DNA from: Apostichopus japonicus
Lineage: Eukaryota > Echinodermata > Holothuroidea > Aspidochirotida > Stichopodidae
Assembly (NCBI RefSeq): GCF_037975245.1
Contig: NC_092571.1
Coordinates: 28,327,064 to 28,391,063 of the forward strand
Length of the DNA stretch: 64,000 nt
Reading direction: 5' to 3'
In this document: positions 38,801 to 51,700 of the stretch, in pieces
How the letters are laid out: every line of letters begins with the position of its first letter
Numbering within the stretch: the first letter of the stretch is position 1
The notes under the pieces: generated by a model
Databases searched by the model: none
Seen by the model: the letters and a program-made list of their open reading frames with translations, nothing else
What the model was told of the DNA's origin: nothing
Made by a program: the position numbers and the translations under genes

Positions 38801-39568
38801 TACACAAACCAAAGTAGAACATTTCATTTCCCAGTGATACTTTGGCATCTCCCATTGAATTGAATATGAGCACCCTAATTCCAGCTAATATAGGCTACCT
38901 TAATTTTGGTACATAACAATATTGGCTTGTGTGTTTTTTTCTTATATTATTGGTGGTGAAGGGGTGGGGTTCAGATGGGTAATCTGGTCACTAGGGACTC
39001 TAACAATTGTATGGTTCATTAAAAGATCTCTATCATTTAACGTGACCATGCTGTTTCTTAAACGGAAGTAAAAAATGTTCCAAAATAAGAATGAATTTCC
39101 TCACAGTTTCTAAAGTGATGTATTCTCTACCAGAGACTCTTGCGCAACATTACAATCATTATTTCGATCCATGAACCAAGCCGCCCATAATATACCGAAG
39201 TGTGACGACGTCACCTTGACGTGTGATACCCCAGTGATATCCGGGTGATATCCGGGTGGCAGGGGTCATGGCAGTACCCCTGCTCGGCACGTTGGAACGC
39301 AAACATCTCTTATTTCGAAAGCATTGTCATTTCCGGTTAGAACTAAAACGTAGGCCTTCCTAACTGTAACGTCTAAAACGCAAACAACACCTGCCACGAG
39401 TCCCACGTCCCGTTCGCAAATCTGTGAAGGGAAAAGCTGTTTGGCAAATTCAAGCTATGTGGAGACAGAAAGAGAGAGAGGGGTGGAGAGAGAGAGAGAA
39501 AAGGGAAGTATTTAACAAAATCAGAACTTGTATAACCATTATGAGATGTTTAAAGAAGGGCATCAGAA
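35826..39568. other. No gene seen
   Basis: Several G or C runs (36311, 36720, 37440, 38409). A cluster of ATTAATGATATTA-type short repeats lies at 38470-38570, and a TGATATCCGGG direct repeat near 39234-39256. No supported exon. Confidence 0.5.
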
Positions 39569-40079
39569 CAGTGGCGTAGCTATAGGGGGGTCAAGGGAGG
39601 GCATGTGCCCCGGGCGCTAGGTTTAGGGGGCGCGCTGAAATGGGAGAATGAAAGTAAAAAAAATATGCACTTTTTAGAAAAACATGACGAAATTGATGTA
39701 TGTCGTCAGGCATGAATATTTTCCAGTTAGTAATAAGAATCTAAACTGAATGTAGTTGTTTTTATTAGCAAATTTATAGATTGTGATTTCTTTTCAGTTC
39801 ATTTTGACCGTTTTCTCTTTTTTTTATATCCTGTTCTGTATTCTGTAATGGCTAAACGTCACGGAAATTTCGGGTATTTCAGTAAACACTTTCAAGGCCG
39901 TAGATTTCGAAAGGTGGAAATATCATAGGCGGGGGGGGGGGGCTGTAACGACTTGCCGGAAATATATAACCGACATTTTTCGCGCGTTTCGCGCGCAATT
40001 TATTTTCTTTCAGTAGTGGGTGGTGGGCGCAATTTTCTACTCTTGCACCCGGACGCCAAAACCTCTAGCTACACCACTG
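39569..40079. mobile_element. hAT-like MITE with 8-bp target duplication
   Basis: Ends are CAGTGGCGTAGCTA (39569 onward) and TAGCTACACCACTG (to 40079). Flanks are CATCAGAA (39561-39568) and CATCAAAA (40080-40087), an 8-bp duplication with one later change. Internal G tract near 39931. No coding capacity. Confidence 0.85.
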
Positions 40080-41308
40080 CATCAAAATTCTCCCTTAAAT
40101 CCGCACATGAGGAGAACTTATCTCAGGTAAGTATTGTTCTACATTTCTTGGTGTAGAATGCCCCAATGGAGCGTCTAATTCCACATTCTTTGAATTGTAC
40201 TATACAAATCGATATGAAGCGGCATTGAGACATCAATTTTACCGGAGAGTGCCGCCCTGATTCTAGCCAGGAATAGTATAGATACAAGGACAAGTCCATC
40301 CCATGCAGCAAATATAATTATGTTTTTCAAATATCAGGAAGATGTTTGGACAAATAGTGTGTGTACCTCTTCATAACATTATATTAACGTTCAATGTTGA
40401 GTCGCTGCAGGGAAAACTGCATGAGAACGTTGTCACAACATTTTCTAAAAATCGCATTTCGATATTAGCATGACGTTTATACAACGTTATACAAAAGAAT
40501 GTTCTAGGAATGTTGGCATAACGTTGTGTAGAACCTTTTAATAATGTTTAATGTTGAGTCGCAATGAAAGTTGGAGAACGTTGTCACTATACATTTTCCT
40601 TAAATGATCAAGGTCTTGACTAAGTGCGTGATAAAAATATAAAAAAACTCTCGATTCACAGAAGATTGTAATTGACTCCGTCGTACACTGTACCATTCAG
40701 TTCTCATGATTCCGAGTCTGTCACATATAAGTAACGAGTCATTTAAAAGTCAAATCAGCTGGCTACATTAAGCATTGGTTAACAATTACATACGGCAATC
40801 ACATCTTACGCAAGGTTATTTTTAGACTTTCGCAAGTCTTTTACTTTGATGTGATAGATCATATCCAAAATGATATTGATTTGATCTATATTCCTACTAG
40901 TTCTATCCGAATGGTGTGCGTGTACTTGAATACTTCCACTGCTTTAAGTAAGTAAGTAAAAATTAAATTTCGATACTCGCACATTATAAGAAATACAAAA
41001 TATCAATATAACTAAATTCATATTTACAATTAATAACTAAAGAAGGTAATATCAAGTTAAATAGTTAAAGTCAGAGAGCCTATACCCATCCAAGGACTAG
41101 GCAACCACCTGTAACGACTCAAATTGCTGTTGTAAAGTTTTATTGCATGAAGGATAAATGAATTGCGGTGCCGGTTAGTGTCATTTCTATTTCTCTCCTA
41201 CGTCCCACTTCCAATTTTCCACTTCCAATGCCCCTTCATTCCTTCCCCACCCTTCCACTCCCCTCCCCGTCCTTGCTCAACATGGATTTTTAACGTTGTG
41301 ATAGTTAC
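40080..41308. other. Region downstream of the neurotrophin-like exons; no exon assigned
   Basis: Expected to be intron or 3' sequence of the neurotrophin-like gene. Short repeats around AACGTTGT occur at 40385-40610. A Cys-containing minus-strand frame at 40123-40311 was considered and not accepted because its phase does not fit. Confidence 0.4.
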
Positions 41309-42962
41309 CTGCACAACCTGCACTAGTTCTCCTCTAGTATCAACTGCCAACCCTACAGCAATCATATCATCTTCTGTGGGACACACAGATAGGAAGGTAG
41401 ACCTACGTCGTCTGACGTCATCGTCGTCATCATCCTCGTCATTATTAACGTCTTCCTCGTCACTGTCATCATCACTATCATCGTCATCATCCTCGTCATT
41501 ATTAACGTCTTCCTCGTCACTGTCATCATCACTATCATCGTCATCATCATCGTTATCATCCTCCTCGTCATTACTAATGTCTTCCTCATCACTGTCATCA
41601 TCACTAGTATCATCGTCATCACTGCTGGAGCCGCTCTCGATAATTGCAATGCCTGATGAGTGTATATTTCCCTCCTGTATAAAAAACTCTCTGTAAAATA
41701 ACAAAATATGACACCATGGAAAGCCGTCGTCAGGGCGGGGAAAATCGTTAAGTCGGGGGATTGTTGCATTAAGTCGGGGAAAGTTAGACAACGACTACAC
41801 CTCAGAATGCACGTTTTGATTTTTGGGGGCTGGGGGAAGGGGTTGAGAGTCCCCAGACCCCCTACCTGGGAGTCGGCTTCAATTGCCACAGGTTTACACC
41901 CCCTGACTTGCTTCTGGCCTTAACAGGAAGGTTCAGGCGTCTCCCTCGGGGGAATTTTGAATTAATTATTATTTTTAACCATAAGCTTGCGTTTAGAGCT
42001 TAATGTTTGGTTGAGTTATTATAATTTATCAAACAATATTTTCACATTAACACATTTAGATCAGCACCGAGGAGCAAATTAACATCATCAAGTGAGACTT
42101 AAAAATTTATGAAATATCAACGCTGAACATCATGAAAACTCTGTATATCAAAAGCATTAATATAGCAGTCAGATTTTTCTTGCATCCTTTGGTCTAACTA
42201 CGAAATCTCAAGACTATAAATTCTGCATGAAGTCGTCCTGTATACATCTATAACTGTGTCGTAGTGAAACAATTTCGCAAACCCCATTTTTCTCTCTTTT
42301 TAACCATTTAGTCTACTCGAATAGCATGGATTATATGCCCTATATACTGATAGTATATAGGTGACAACATGTTCATCTGTATTGTGTTGTATATACTGTT
42401 AAGAATGGTGCTATTTGACACAGACTATACATATATATGTAACCGTGCAAAACGATGCCAATAATGAAGATTCTGTATATAACGGTGGGTGGGGGAAAGG
42501 CGAGTATGATAACTCCAAGGAGTGACTTGGTGAAATTCCAATGGATGTTCGAAACTACTACTACAAAACTATGACGGTAGTTCGATCGAATACATATACA
42601 TACTTTTTCTTTGGGGTAAGAGGGGGGGGGGGTGAGAAGAGGTGCGGAGAAATATAAGACAGTTTCAGCACTCACCTAAATGATTCCCAAATCATATTTT
42701 CTTGTTCCGGTAAAATCGGTATAATAAGATCAGACGATGCTTGACCATTGGCTGACATACTCGGGTCAGTTTCTAAAATGTTTAATTGGATTAGATAATC
42801 ATTCATCCTGTCATATATCATAGCTACCTGCTCAGCGTTTGGACTAATCTTAGGCGTACACTCATGTTCTACGGGTTCTGTTGCACCGATAAGATGAACC
42901 GATGCTAGTAAGTAAGATACTGTTATAACGAACAAGTTTACTGACCAAGTACGGAGATCCAT
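41309..42962 (-). CDS. Neurotrophin-like secreted precursor, first two coding exons (3' part not found)
   Basis: Exon 42962-42676 gives a start Met, a signal peptide (LFVITVSYLLASVHLIGA) and part of a pro-region. Exon 41690-41309 continues in phase with a pro-region dominated by Asp, Glu and Ser, including repeated DSDEEDVNNDEDDD units. Next come the basic site RRRR and the start of a cystine-knot domain, STFLSVCPTEDDMIAVGL and AVDTRGELVQVVQ. This fits the beginning of mature neurotrophins, where a FSVC motif is followed about 17 residues later by a DxKGKEV(M)VL strand. The donor CAG/GTAACT at 41308 ends the exon in phase 0, so the remaining cysteines must be on later exons. About 223 residues are encoded here. 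A furin-type protease would cut after RRRR. The Spätzle branch of the same fold is a less likely alternative. Confidence 0.68.
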
Positions 42963-43850
42963 ATTGTCTCTCTATACTTTTTCAAGAGTATTACCAATTT
43001 GAAAACTGATAATTAAACCTTTCTACCTGTTATACTTGCGGTTGTGTAAGCTGCATATAAACACGAACAACATAGCACACTTTGCCAAATTATCAGGCTA
43101 TATTTTAGTGGCCGATAAATAGAAACATAGAAACACATGATTTCGCGGCTTGTAGAATAATTTCACTCTTCTTCCAAAGCAAAGAGAGAGAGAAAACATT
43201 CCTCATTATCTATCTACACAGAATAGGCGATAATTTTGTGCATAATTATCTCCTTGATGCGATAAATCCGCTTTGGCGTTCAGACGTAATTCTCAAATAT
43301 CATCTGAATTCCTTTCAGCTATTTAAACGATATCGCGAAGACGAGAATAAAATAAACTTCCATTAAGTTTATGTTGATGTTTAAAAATGGTCACCGATTC
43401 CTTCCGGCTGTAGATACCGTGAAAGACTACTCTTGTCAACGGGATCAGTAAAATATAGGACACAGGCCATGGACTTCAAACTGCCTACTCCAATGTATTT
43501 TCTGCCTCCCTCACGTTAAACCAACTGTATCAGTTCTTTAACAATTGGGTTATAAACGGACACGTTGTACAAATCACTCGTTTTTATTGTTTTTTGTTGT
43601 TGTTATACCACTACAGTTTGCTATGAACTCAATAATATTCGACATCTATATAGACATTTGGCTTTTCCGCGGATTCCACGTTGATTAACTCTATTGTTAT
43701 CGTACGATTATGAATTATAAGTTGGCTGGCAACCGTCAGTTGTCAGCAATGCTTTTTTATACTTATTTCTATGAAGTGAACGAAGTGTGGTCGCGTTCCC
43801 CAGTATAGCCATCTCAACTATCAAGTATCATATACAAAGATGGAAATTAT
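42963..43850. other. 5' flank of the neurotrophin-like gene; nothing else seen
   Basis: AT-rich sequence without supported exon or named repeat. Confidence 0.4.
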
Positions 43851-44062
43851 CAAGGGCGGCGGAACCGGGGGGCACAGGGGGGGAACGTGCCCACCACTTT
43901 TGCTCAGGTTAAAAATGTACCCTTTTTCTACATAAAAATTGAGGTGTCTCAAGTTAGCAATTAGAGGCCAGGGAACCAGATTGAACAGATCGAATTTCTG
44001 CGAAGTGCCCTTTAATGTCGGTGCCCCCCCCCCCCAGATTAAAAGTGCTTCTGTCGCCCTTG
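43851..44062. mobile_element. Short hAT-like MITE
   Basis: Ends CAAGGGCGGCGGAA and TTCTGTCGCCCTTG are imperfect inverted repeats. Flanking 8-mers GAAATTAT and GAAATGCT match at six of eight bases. It contains G and C tracts like the other hAT elements here. Confidence 0.6.
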
Positions 44063-45429
44063 GAAATGCTTACTACTTTTCATCAATAAAACTGGGGTAG
44101 GTCTACTTTCAATTTTTTTTAAAAGAGTTACTATGAAATTGGACGGATAGCTCACGCCGACCTGTTTATTAATTTGTCCAGATTTTTGTCTCATTTAATG
44201 CCTGTACATATTTATCCAGTAATGGTTCTTCCGACCAGGAAGTATAGTATATATTGAACCATATCGTCGTTCCTTAAAACGCGAATAACGTAGCGTACCT
44301 GGGACGAAAAATATTAGGCCTATTCTAAATAGGGTTGAAACTAGAGCAGTGAAATTAGGACCGTGTATGCCTTTTTTTTTGCCAGAAGCCCAAGGCAACA
44401 AAATGTGAGCACTGTGCGCGGAGCGCACTGAATATTTTCCTTCCTGATAAACAGATGAATAAAGTCCAGCCGCCCCCCCCCCCCCTCCGCTGAGAGAGTG
44501 TCACACAAACTGACATATGCAGTTTTTTGACCCTGCAGAAGGTTCGAATAATTGAATATATAGCTTCAAATTGTTATCAATAAATCTGCTCACTAAAATT
44601 TCGCACTGTAGAGCATCTCTGGTAGGCCGGACGCAACCCTGCGGCTGGCCGGACTGTGGCCCGCGGGCCGTAGGTTGGAAGTCAATCTTTGACAAGAAAG
44701 AAATTCATCAAAAGGATTCACCGTTAAATTTTACCGTTTTTGACATATATCAACGAAAATTCTGCTCAGTCATGCACCCAGTATATTGTCAAATACAAAA
44801 ACAAATATTGCAACGTATATTAACGAATTATTTGGTCAACGTCCTCCGGACTGATCCAATGGAATTAGTCAAGTCTAATTTAACAATAGAAACCCAGAAA
44901 AGGCTTTGTGAGCAGTGTATATAGGAGAGCCGAGATATTCTGTAGGCCTATTACGTACGTGTATCATATGCATTGGTACCCGGCCTACTATAGTTTCCCT
45001 AGCTACCACACATTTGGAAGTAAGATATTTGTCCCAAGTATCCCCTTTGTATATCGGCGACCTGGAATGGGCGTGATATGGGCAGATTCCAGGTATCGGA
45101 CGTAAACTACTGCTGTTCTCGTTAACCACTTTGAATTGGGGGGGGGGGGGGTATATGCCGTCTCATATGCACAGGGGCGAGCCAACACCGTCATCGCGGG
45201 GAACAATAACATATGTTACCGTCTTGACCCCATTCGTCAGACTTCACTATCCTGAAACCCATATTTTCTGTTCACCTCCAATTTGTTTTAGTCCCTGCAT
45301 GTTGGCCTGGCTTCCTTGGCACTGGGACCCTAACAACAATCAATTCCCTCCCGTACTGGCGAAGCCACAGCTGGAGCCAGGGGACTGCTAGGGGTCTGCC
45401 TAGACCCCCAATTATTTGTCTCGCTTTCC
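44063..45429. other. No gene seen; mobile-element debris
   Basis: Near 44630-44690 a GGCCCGCGGGCCGTAGGTTGG segment resembles the terminal region of some hAT elements, but no partner end was found. The 117-codon frame at 44571-44924 that runs through it is not considered a gene. Confidence 0.4.
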
Positions 45430-45596
45430 TCAATAACAAGGTCACATTTTTTTTAATGTTTTGTTTCTTCTGTTTCTTCTGTAATCTTCTGTTTTGTTAA
45501 GCCAGCATAGGCTTTTCAGAAGACTTCCATTCACATTGTAACATTTATGTGAAAAAACAAATAAATGAAATGAAATGAAATGAAATGCTGGGCTCT
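45430..45596 (+). mobile_element. CR1-like LINE 3' tail, 5'-truncated
   Basis: The segment TTTTCAGAAGACTTCCATTCACA and the following TGTAACATTTATGTG match the 3' UTR of the minus-strand CR1 element at 19.1 kb. It ends in (AAATG)n at 45566-45589, the microsatellite tail typical of such elements. Confidence 0.75.
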
Positions 45597-46439
45597 GCCT
45601 TCCCCACTCGAAAGCACTGTGTCATATTAAAACTACACTCAAAAAAATGAAGTGTTGAAAAGTAATCGATAAGTGTTATATCAAACACTTCAGCCTAGCT
45701 CGTACAGGGACAACACCCTCCTTGCTAATTTTACACTTTCCGAGTGTTGAAAATCTAACACCTCGCTGGTGTTGAATTTATCAACACTTGCAGGTGTCAT
45801 TGTCACACCCAGTCCCCTAAATTTAGCTCTTCAAAGGTGTTTATTACTCAGTTGATGGGAGAGCTGTAGTAACACCACATGTCTGGCTATTCTTACACTT
45901 TTTGCGTGTTGAATATAGCCAACACCTTACTGATGTTCAGTTGACAATTGCAGGTGAAATTGCAAACCCCAAATCCCATAAATATAACACTTACACTCAA
46001 AAAACGTGATACACAGGTTAAGTAAAATTAAACTTAATTTTCATGTGAAATAAGAACAATTAAACATTTAAGTAAAAATTACTTAACTGCTGGTTTGTAC
46101 AGTTTTACATGTTTATTATGTAACGCAAATGCAACACTGTTATGTAAAATTTTGCCACAGAAGTTTACATAGCACCCATTTAGTAAATAGTTTATACAGG
46201 TTTTAGGTTAATTATTACCTAGTAATTAGGTAAACAATATATGGATGCATGTTTGAATCGCTCACAGCAGAGAGGTACATTTAAGAGAGAGCTAAAAGCA
46301 AAGACAACACAAACAATTCAGAATGTGCGATTTTCAGCAATTAAACACCCTACTACCTTCCTATTCCAGAGGTCCATATATTATATCCCATTAAATGTAA
46401 AATAAACAATTTAGGCTATAAAAGTACTGTCTTGTGGAA

Positions 46440-47010
46440 TGAAGTCAACTTAAAAGTGCCAACATTTTCAATTGCTACAGTTCAGTTACTTGGTCCTTAA
46501 TGTTTGCGCATGCCTTTTGGTATTCCAGATTAAACACAAAGAAACAATTCTTCCCAAAGTCAATTTCAAATATGCAACAACTTTAGAGAAATTCTGATCC
46601 ATGGGATGAGAAAACATGGAGTGCTGTGTATGATGACTGCAACACTACAGTGACTATGTATTTGTTGTTGGCAAATGCCTTTTGGTATTCCAGATTAAAC
46701 ACAAGAAACAACTCTTCCCAAAGTCAATTTCAAATAGGAAACAACTTTAGATATATGCTGATCCGTGGGATGAGAAAACGTAGAGTGCTGTCTCTGATGA
46801 CTGCTACACTGCAGTTACTTTGTCTTTGTTGTTGGCTCGTGCCCTTGGTATTCCAAATTAAACACAAAAGAAACAACTCTTCCCAAAGACAATTCCAAAT
46901 AAGCAACAACTTTACATACATTCTGATCCTTGAGATGAGGAAACGTGGAGTGCTGTCTATGACAACTGCTAAACTGCAGTTACTTTGTCTTTTTTGTTGG
47001 CACGGTAAGC
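46440..47010. repeat. 165-bp tandem repeat, about three units
   Basis: A block starting CCTTTTGGTATTCCAGATTAA recurs at 46513, 46678 and 46843 (spacing 165), with a partial unit after 46980. It lies inside the 3-kb transposon. The opposing 160- and 122-codon frames across it are by-products of the repeat. Confidence 0.93.
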
Positions 47011-47036
47011 ATAAAAATCTCGAATCTGGTTGCACT

Positions 47037-48289
47037 TCACACCACCAGGCAACTGGTAGACAACTTTTTGGAAAATTCCCAGGCACCGAAACTTGCAATT
47101 TGGTATAATTCAGATTTAACGCGTAGAATCATTTGAAGCAACATCAATGGCTTCATAAATGTCCTCTGGGGTAGCGCATGTCTTTCGATGATCACAAATG
47201 ACTGCTGAGGATGTATTTTGCTTCCTCCAAGAAGTAACACATATTGCTGAGGTCTTTCTGAAATCTTTTGCAAATAGAATTCCAAGTTGATGCTACCTAA
47301 GTAACAAAGAAAAGAAAAGAAAATTCCCATCATAATGAAGTTGTGTTAAAACATTCTTGGAGCATAAGCAATTATTTACATGTACCCCTCACAAAACATT
47401 GACATTCCTAAAGAAAATGCACACAAATTTAATCAGTTGTGGTTGTCTTCTTCAAGCACGTTTGAAACTAGAAAGCCAGATGGCCTATAGTGATTCCTTG
47501 TCAAACAGGAACTTGCATTAAACTTTCATCAGACAATGAAGGCAACTATTACAACGAATGCATCATGTTAACAATGCTTAAAACAGTGCTCACTCCCATT
47601 GTATGCAATTGTGTAGATGGCTATGAACTATAACAGCTAGATCACTTCCATAATATCGCTAAATTATAGTTGGGCCTAGGTCTAAAAGTATCACCGATCC
47701 ACATCAGCTTCGGCCTACTTGCTACAACTTACAAGCTAAAATGGCAAGTAGTGGTATTTATATATTGCATTACATGAATATATGTTTATCCTTTATTAAA
47801 CATAGTACCAGCGTAACTATAGGCCCATGCCAGATGCTATTAAAAATGCATTGCCTTGAAATAGCTTAAGTATATCCTACTAGTACTACTACTACTTAAA
47901 AAAGTGACTCGCAGGGTATACGAAGTTACGGTTAACGCCCAAAAGGAATAGAATGCACTAGGTTACATAAAAGGCCTAGATCAAGGTCCTCCACCCGTCC
48001 GTAGGCAATTCTGTTTAATTTTACTTGTATGTAGGTTACAAAGATTCGTTGACAATTATCAGTTGACTATGACAAATAGCACCTAGCCTATTATATTAAC
48101 TTATCGTATGACTTTAACGTTAGGTCTACGTCACGCAAGCGATTCAAATGCATTGGTCTACCCAACTTAGTCGTGGGTCTCTAAGCATATCTCGTTCTTT
48201 TCACGTTCACTTATATAACATCAAAACATACCTCCGAATTTTTCAATCAATTCTTCCAGGTCCCAGTCTCCTATAACGTCATTTTCCAT
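47037..48289 (-). pseudogene. SAM-domain-3-like transposon cargo gene, internally deleted
   Basis: Exon 48289-48232 reads MENDVIGDWDLEELIEKFG, like the start of the SAM-type domain in the uncharacterised SAMD3-like proteins carried by transposons in fish and invertebrates. It ends in phase 1 with donor G/GTATGT. The acceptor TTACTTAG/GT at 47296 is in the matching phase and opens with YLQKISERPQQYVLLL and HPQQSFVIIERHALPQ, resembling the conserved PQ.(F/Y)(L/V)L..G....(Q).FV..E..ALP block near the C-terminus of those proteins. The long middle part is missing, so a spliced product would be short and probably non-functional. The family match is from memory of the motif. Confidence 0.5.
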
Positions 48290-48713
48290 GCCATTGTAGC
48301 TCGTTATCGCACACTGAGTACGTAACGTTATGTGGCTTGCACGTATATATGGCCGTGTAGTGGTTACTATAGTACATTTAGTAACGATAAATGTTGTCAG
48401 TGGTTTAAACACTTAACTTGCACTAAGAATCCAGCTGATGGGAGGTTTGACCAATCGGAATGCTCGAACTGAAAGTACACTTTCTGCAGGTGTAAAAAAT
48501 ACACGCTACATGAATTATGTTACCCTACTCAGGGTCAGAGTAACCCTTCAGGTGTAGGGTGAACGGTTACACCTGGAAAGTGTTCAAATTCAACACTCCA
48601 TTTTTTTGCGTGTAGTTACACACATGTCACTCTATAGTCCCGTCGCTTACTTCGGACAACTGTGCAGTTGGTCAATGATATTTGATATATTACTGTGCAC
48701 CCTTCGAGAAATC

Positions 48714-51700
48714 ATGTCGGTCGCAAATGGCCCCTCGTTGCGTTCAGTTTCATCTCTGCTGAGAAGAGTTTCTTTCAAAACATCATGTAGTATAGACTCT
48801 ACTAGACGTTTTGTATCATCTCCCAGGTAACAAATTGTTTTATTTACCGTCTGCATAGGTACATTTAGAATATCAATGGATTGCTAATATTTCTTCGTTT
48901 ACGTAAATGAATAGATCAGTCGTATACACTTGACGTCTTGGTAGTGGTTAGGCGAAATATTCCATGTAACAAATGGCGGTCATACTAATTAGCGTCAACA
49001 GGCCGATTTCACGACAACTCAAGACAACAAGTGTAAAATACCATCAAATACAATGGTTGTAATCAAAGTGTTACGCTAATTAGTATGACCCACAAATGGT
49101 TGTGCCTAAGCCTAACAGTACATGCATTATTTGCACGACAACCGAGGTGGGGGTGTGATTTAGCGTAGGAAACATATCGTGTTATTCAACAGAAAGCCGG
49201 ACGAAATATCAGGGACCAAGTTTCTTATTTCCTGGTGAAAAATTATTTGAGTACGACACTTCGCATCCCTGGCCTAGCCTGTACTTATTTCAATTAAGTG
49301 GTGGGTGAAATGCATGGAATACTGATGTTGGAGGTCCTACTGCAGATTATATCCCTGAGCGTTTTTCCATTTCCATATAGTCTTATATAGGAAAGGAGGC
49401 CCATTCCTCACCTGAGTTAAATTTAAAAATGTGCACTTACATACATTTACCGAAATCTAGGGTTTTCACCATTAAATTAGCATATATAATAGATGAAACA
49501 AGTCTTGCATGCGGATGTTAAAATAACTTGCAGCTCTCCAAATCCTCAGTCACCAGCACATAAACTTTAAAATACATACTACATTCCTGTAGGTCACTTG
49601 GTAGACTGTAACAATACATGAGTTAACATGTTCATTTGATCTTCATCCAGTGCCATTCTTAATACACAGTACCTACTGTACTGTATTGTAGTATTGAAGT
49701 GTAGCACACTGTAAACATTCCAAAATATTTCTTCCATTGACAGGTGGTTGAATATTGGATGTCATTACTAAAGTGACACCTACCTTTGACCTCAGAGATA
49801 CTGAATTGTGATTGCCCCACCCCCTCCCCTCTCCCACATTTAGGGATGCACCGGATCCAAATTTTTGGATCCGGCTGGAACCGGATTTTGCCGGATAGTA
49901 CATGAAATCCGGCCGGATAAAATCTGGCAGGAACCGGAATTTTTCATTATGTCACAAAAGAAAATCATTAATAAGAAGTAGAAGTATGAAAAAAGGAGTA
50001 TTATTTTGGTTGATCTTTAGAAAAAGTGGGTCAGACCATTGAGAAAATTAAGTTAAACGTGTTAAACCTAATTTTTCCTTACTTTGAATGTTTTTATTAA
50101 TTTTTGGAAATAGTTTACATTTATTTTAGTTAATACCAACACCTTTTTAAGGAATAATTCAGGCCAGATTTTGAAAAAGATTCGGCCTGATTATGAAAAA
50201 TATCTGGCCGGAACGGGATAATTGCTCACTATCCGGCCAAATAGTCCTGCCGGACCGGATATCCGGTGCATCCCTACCCACATTCCCAGTTTTTGATGCA
50301 GTACTAGATAACTTATTTCTTGAGATAGCCGGATCTTAAAGTTTATCATTTTTGAACCATGAACTTTGACATCATTTCAAACCTAATTCTACTAAACAAC
50401 TAAACATCTCATTGTCACAAAGCCCCATGAACTGGGTCTAGATTTAAATGCAAATACTGTATTACAGATAGAGTTGTCATTCTTTTGCCTGCACCTGACA
50501 GATATGTAGTGGTTGGTCTATAAAAATGGTAAAAAAGTTGATTCTCATCACGGTACTTTTGAAGTACAGTATGGATAAGACTGATTGTTTTCTCCCACAA
50601 TGTGGCAAACTTGTGTTGTTTTGGAAAGAAATTTGGGAAAGTTTTTCAAGGACAAGTGATCTGTTAATCAACCTAGTCCCACAGAATGAAATGTGAATTG
50701 TTGATCATGATGAATTCTCTCATGACACTTCTTATTTAACCAAGTGTTGAAATTGTGTACTCTGGTTGGTAAAAGACTGCTTGTCTAAAAGTTAGTACTA
50801 CTGTACTGTACATTGCATTCACCAGACGAATAGCCATGATGGTTGAAAATTGTCTAAACAAGTACCCATGAAAATAATGTGTTTTCCCAACAAAGGGGAA
50901 GGGAAACCCCTCAAATTTGACACAAGTCTTAGTCTTGACGACTAACCACCAGCCTCTATAAGTTAACTAGCATCTGCATGATTTTCAAACTACAGTACAA
51001 AGAAATTATGTTTCTTTAGCCCAAGGACTCAATTTCTCAATTTTTTTAAATTTTATTAATCGGATCCTTTCTTCTAATTCAGAGGACAGAGACCATCTTG
51101 TGTCGTTCATCAACAAAATTCTGCAAAACATCTTGAACAAAAGACACGGCTGGTGTCAGGAGCAAGGCAGCTCCACACGTCACACGCAAATCTGGGCTTG
51201 GAAGAGTTCTTTGGCGATCCAAAATTATGGAGTGAACCTGATATTAAGTCAGGTAGGTATTACTTTAACAGTAACTTACCTACAGGGATCATTGTTTGTT
51301 GTGGACTGAGATGCCATCATAAACTGAGATGCTAAATATTTGTTCCCTTGTACAGTATATCATATTATTTCTCAGATTGCAAAATTTACTCACCATTTAG
51401 ACTGTTTAAATTAACAAAAAAATTTATTTCGTTTTGGGTCCATTGCTCTTTCAAGCTTTTGCAAATGATGACTGTAATACAGTGTAATAAGTTCCCACAA
51501 GCTACAGTACATGTCCCCCAAGCTATAGTACATGTCTCCCCCAAGCAACAGTATGTCCCCCAAGCTACAGTACATGTCCCCCAAAATACAGTACATGTCC
51601 CCCCAAGCTACAGCACGTCTCCCCCAAGATACAGTACATGTCCCCCAAGATACAGTATATGTCCCCCCAAGCTATAGTACATGTCCCCCAAGCTACAGTA

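Larger units (their letters stand above)
45633..48615. mobile_element. DNA transposon (about 3 kb), non-autonomous, with SAM-like cargo exons
   Basis: Inverted ends are CTACACTCAAAAAAATG (45633 onward) and CATTTTTTTGCGTGTAG (to 48615), with pairing extending over GAAGTGTTGAA / TTCAACACTCC. A TA dinucleotide near each outer end could be the target duplication. Subterminal regions repeat AACAC/GTGTT motifs. Inside are two minus-strand exon-like pieces (48289-48232 and 47296-47037), a 165-bp tandem repeat, and no transposase. Its right end lies 98 bases before the MRPL47 start codon. The superfamily is not certain. Confidence 0.75.

Noticed and set aside
40123-40311. Cys-rich minus-strand frame tested as the missing neurotrophin exon (CRFISICIVQFKECGIRR)
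   Set aside because: No acceptor gives phase 0, the cysteine spacing does not fit, and a stop follows at once.
41163-41696. Poly-Ser plus-strand frame
   Set aside because: It is the complement of the Asp/Glu codons in the neurotrophin-like pro-region.
44571-44924. 117-codon plus-strand frame
   Set aside because: It runs through hAT-like debris and has no protein-like domain.
46626-47108. 160- and 122-codon frames on both strands
   Set aside because: They follow the 165-bp tandem repeat, whose length is a multiple of three.
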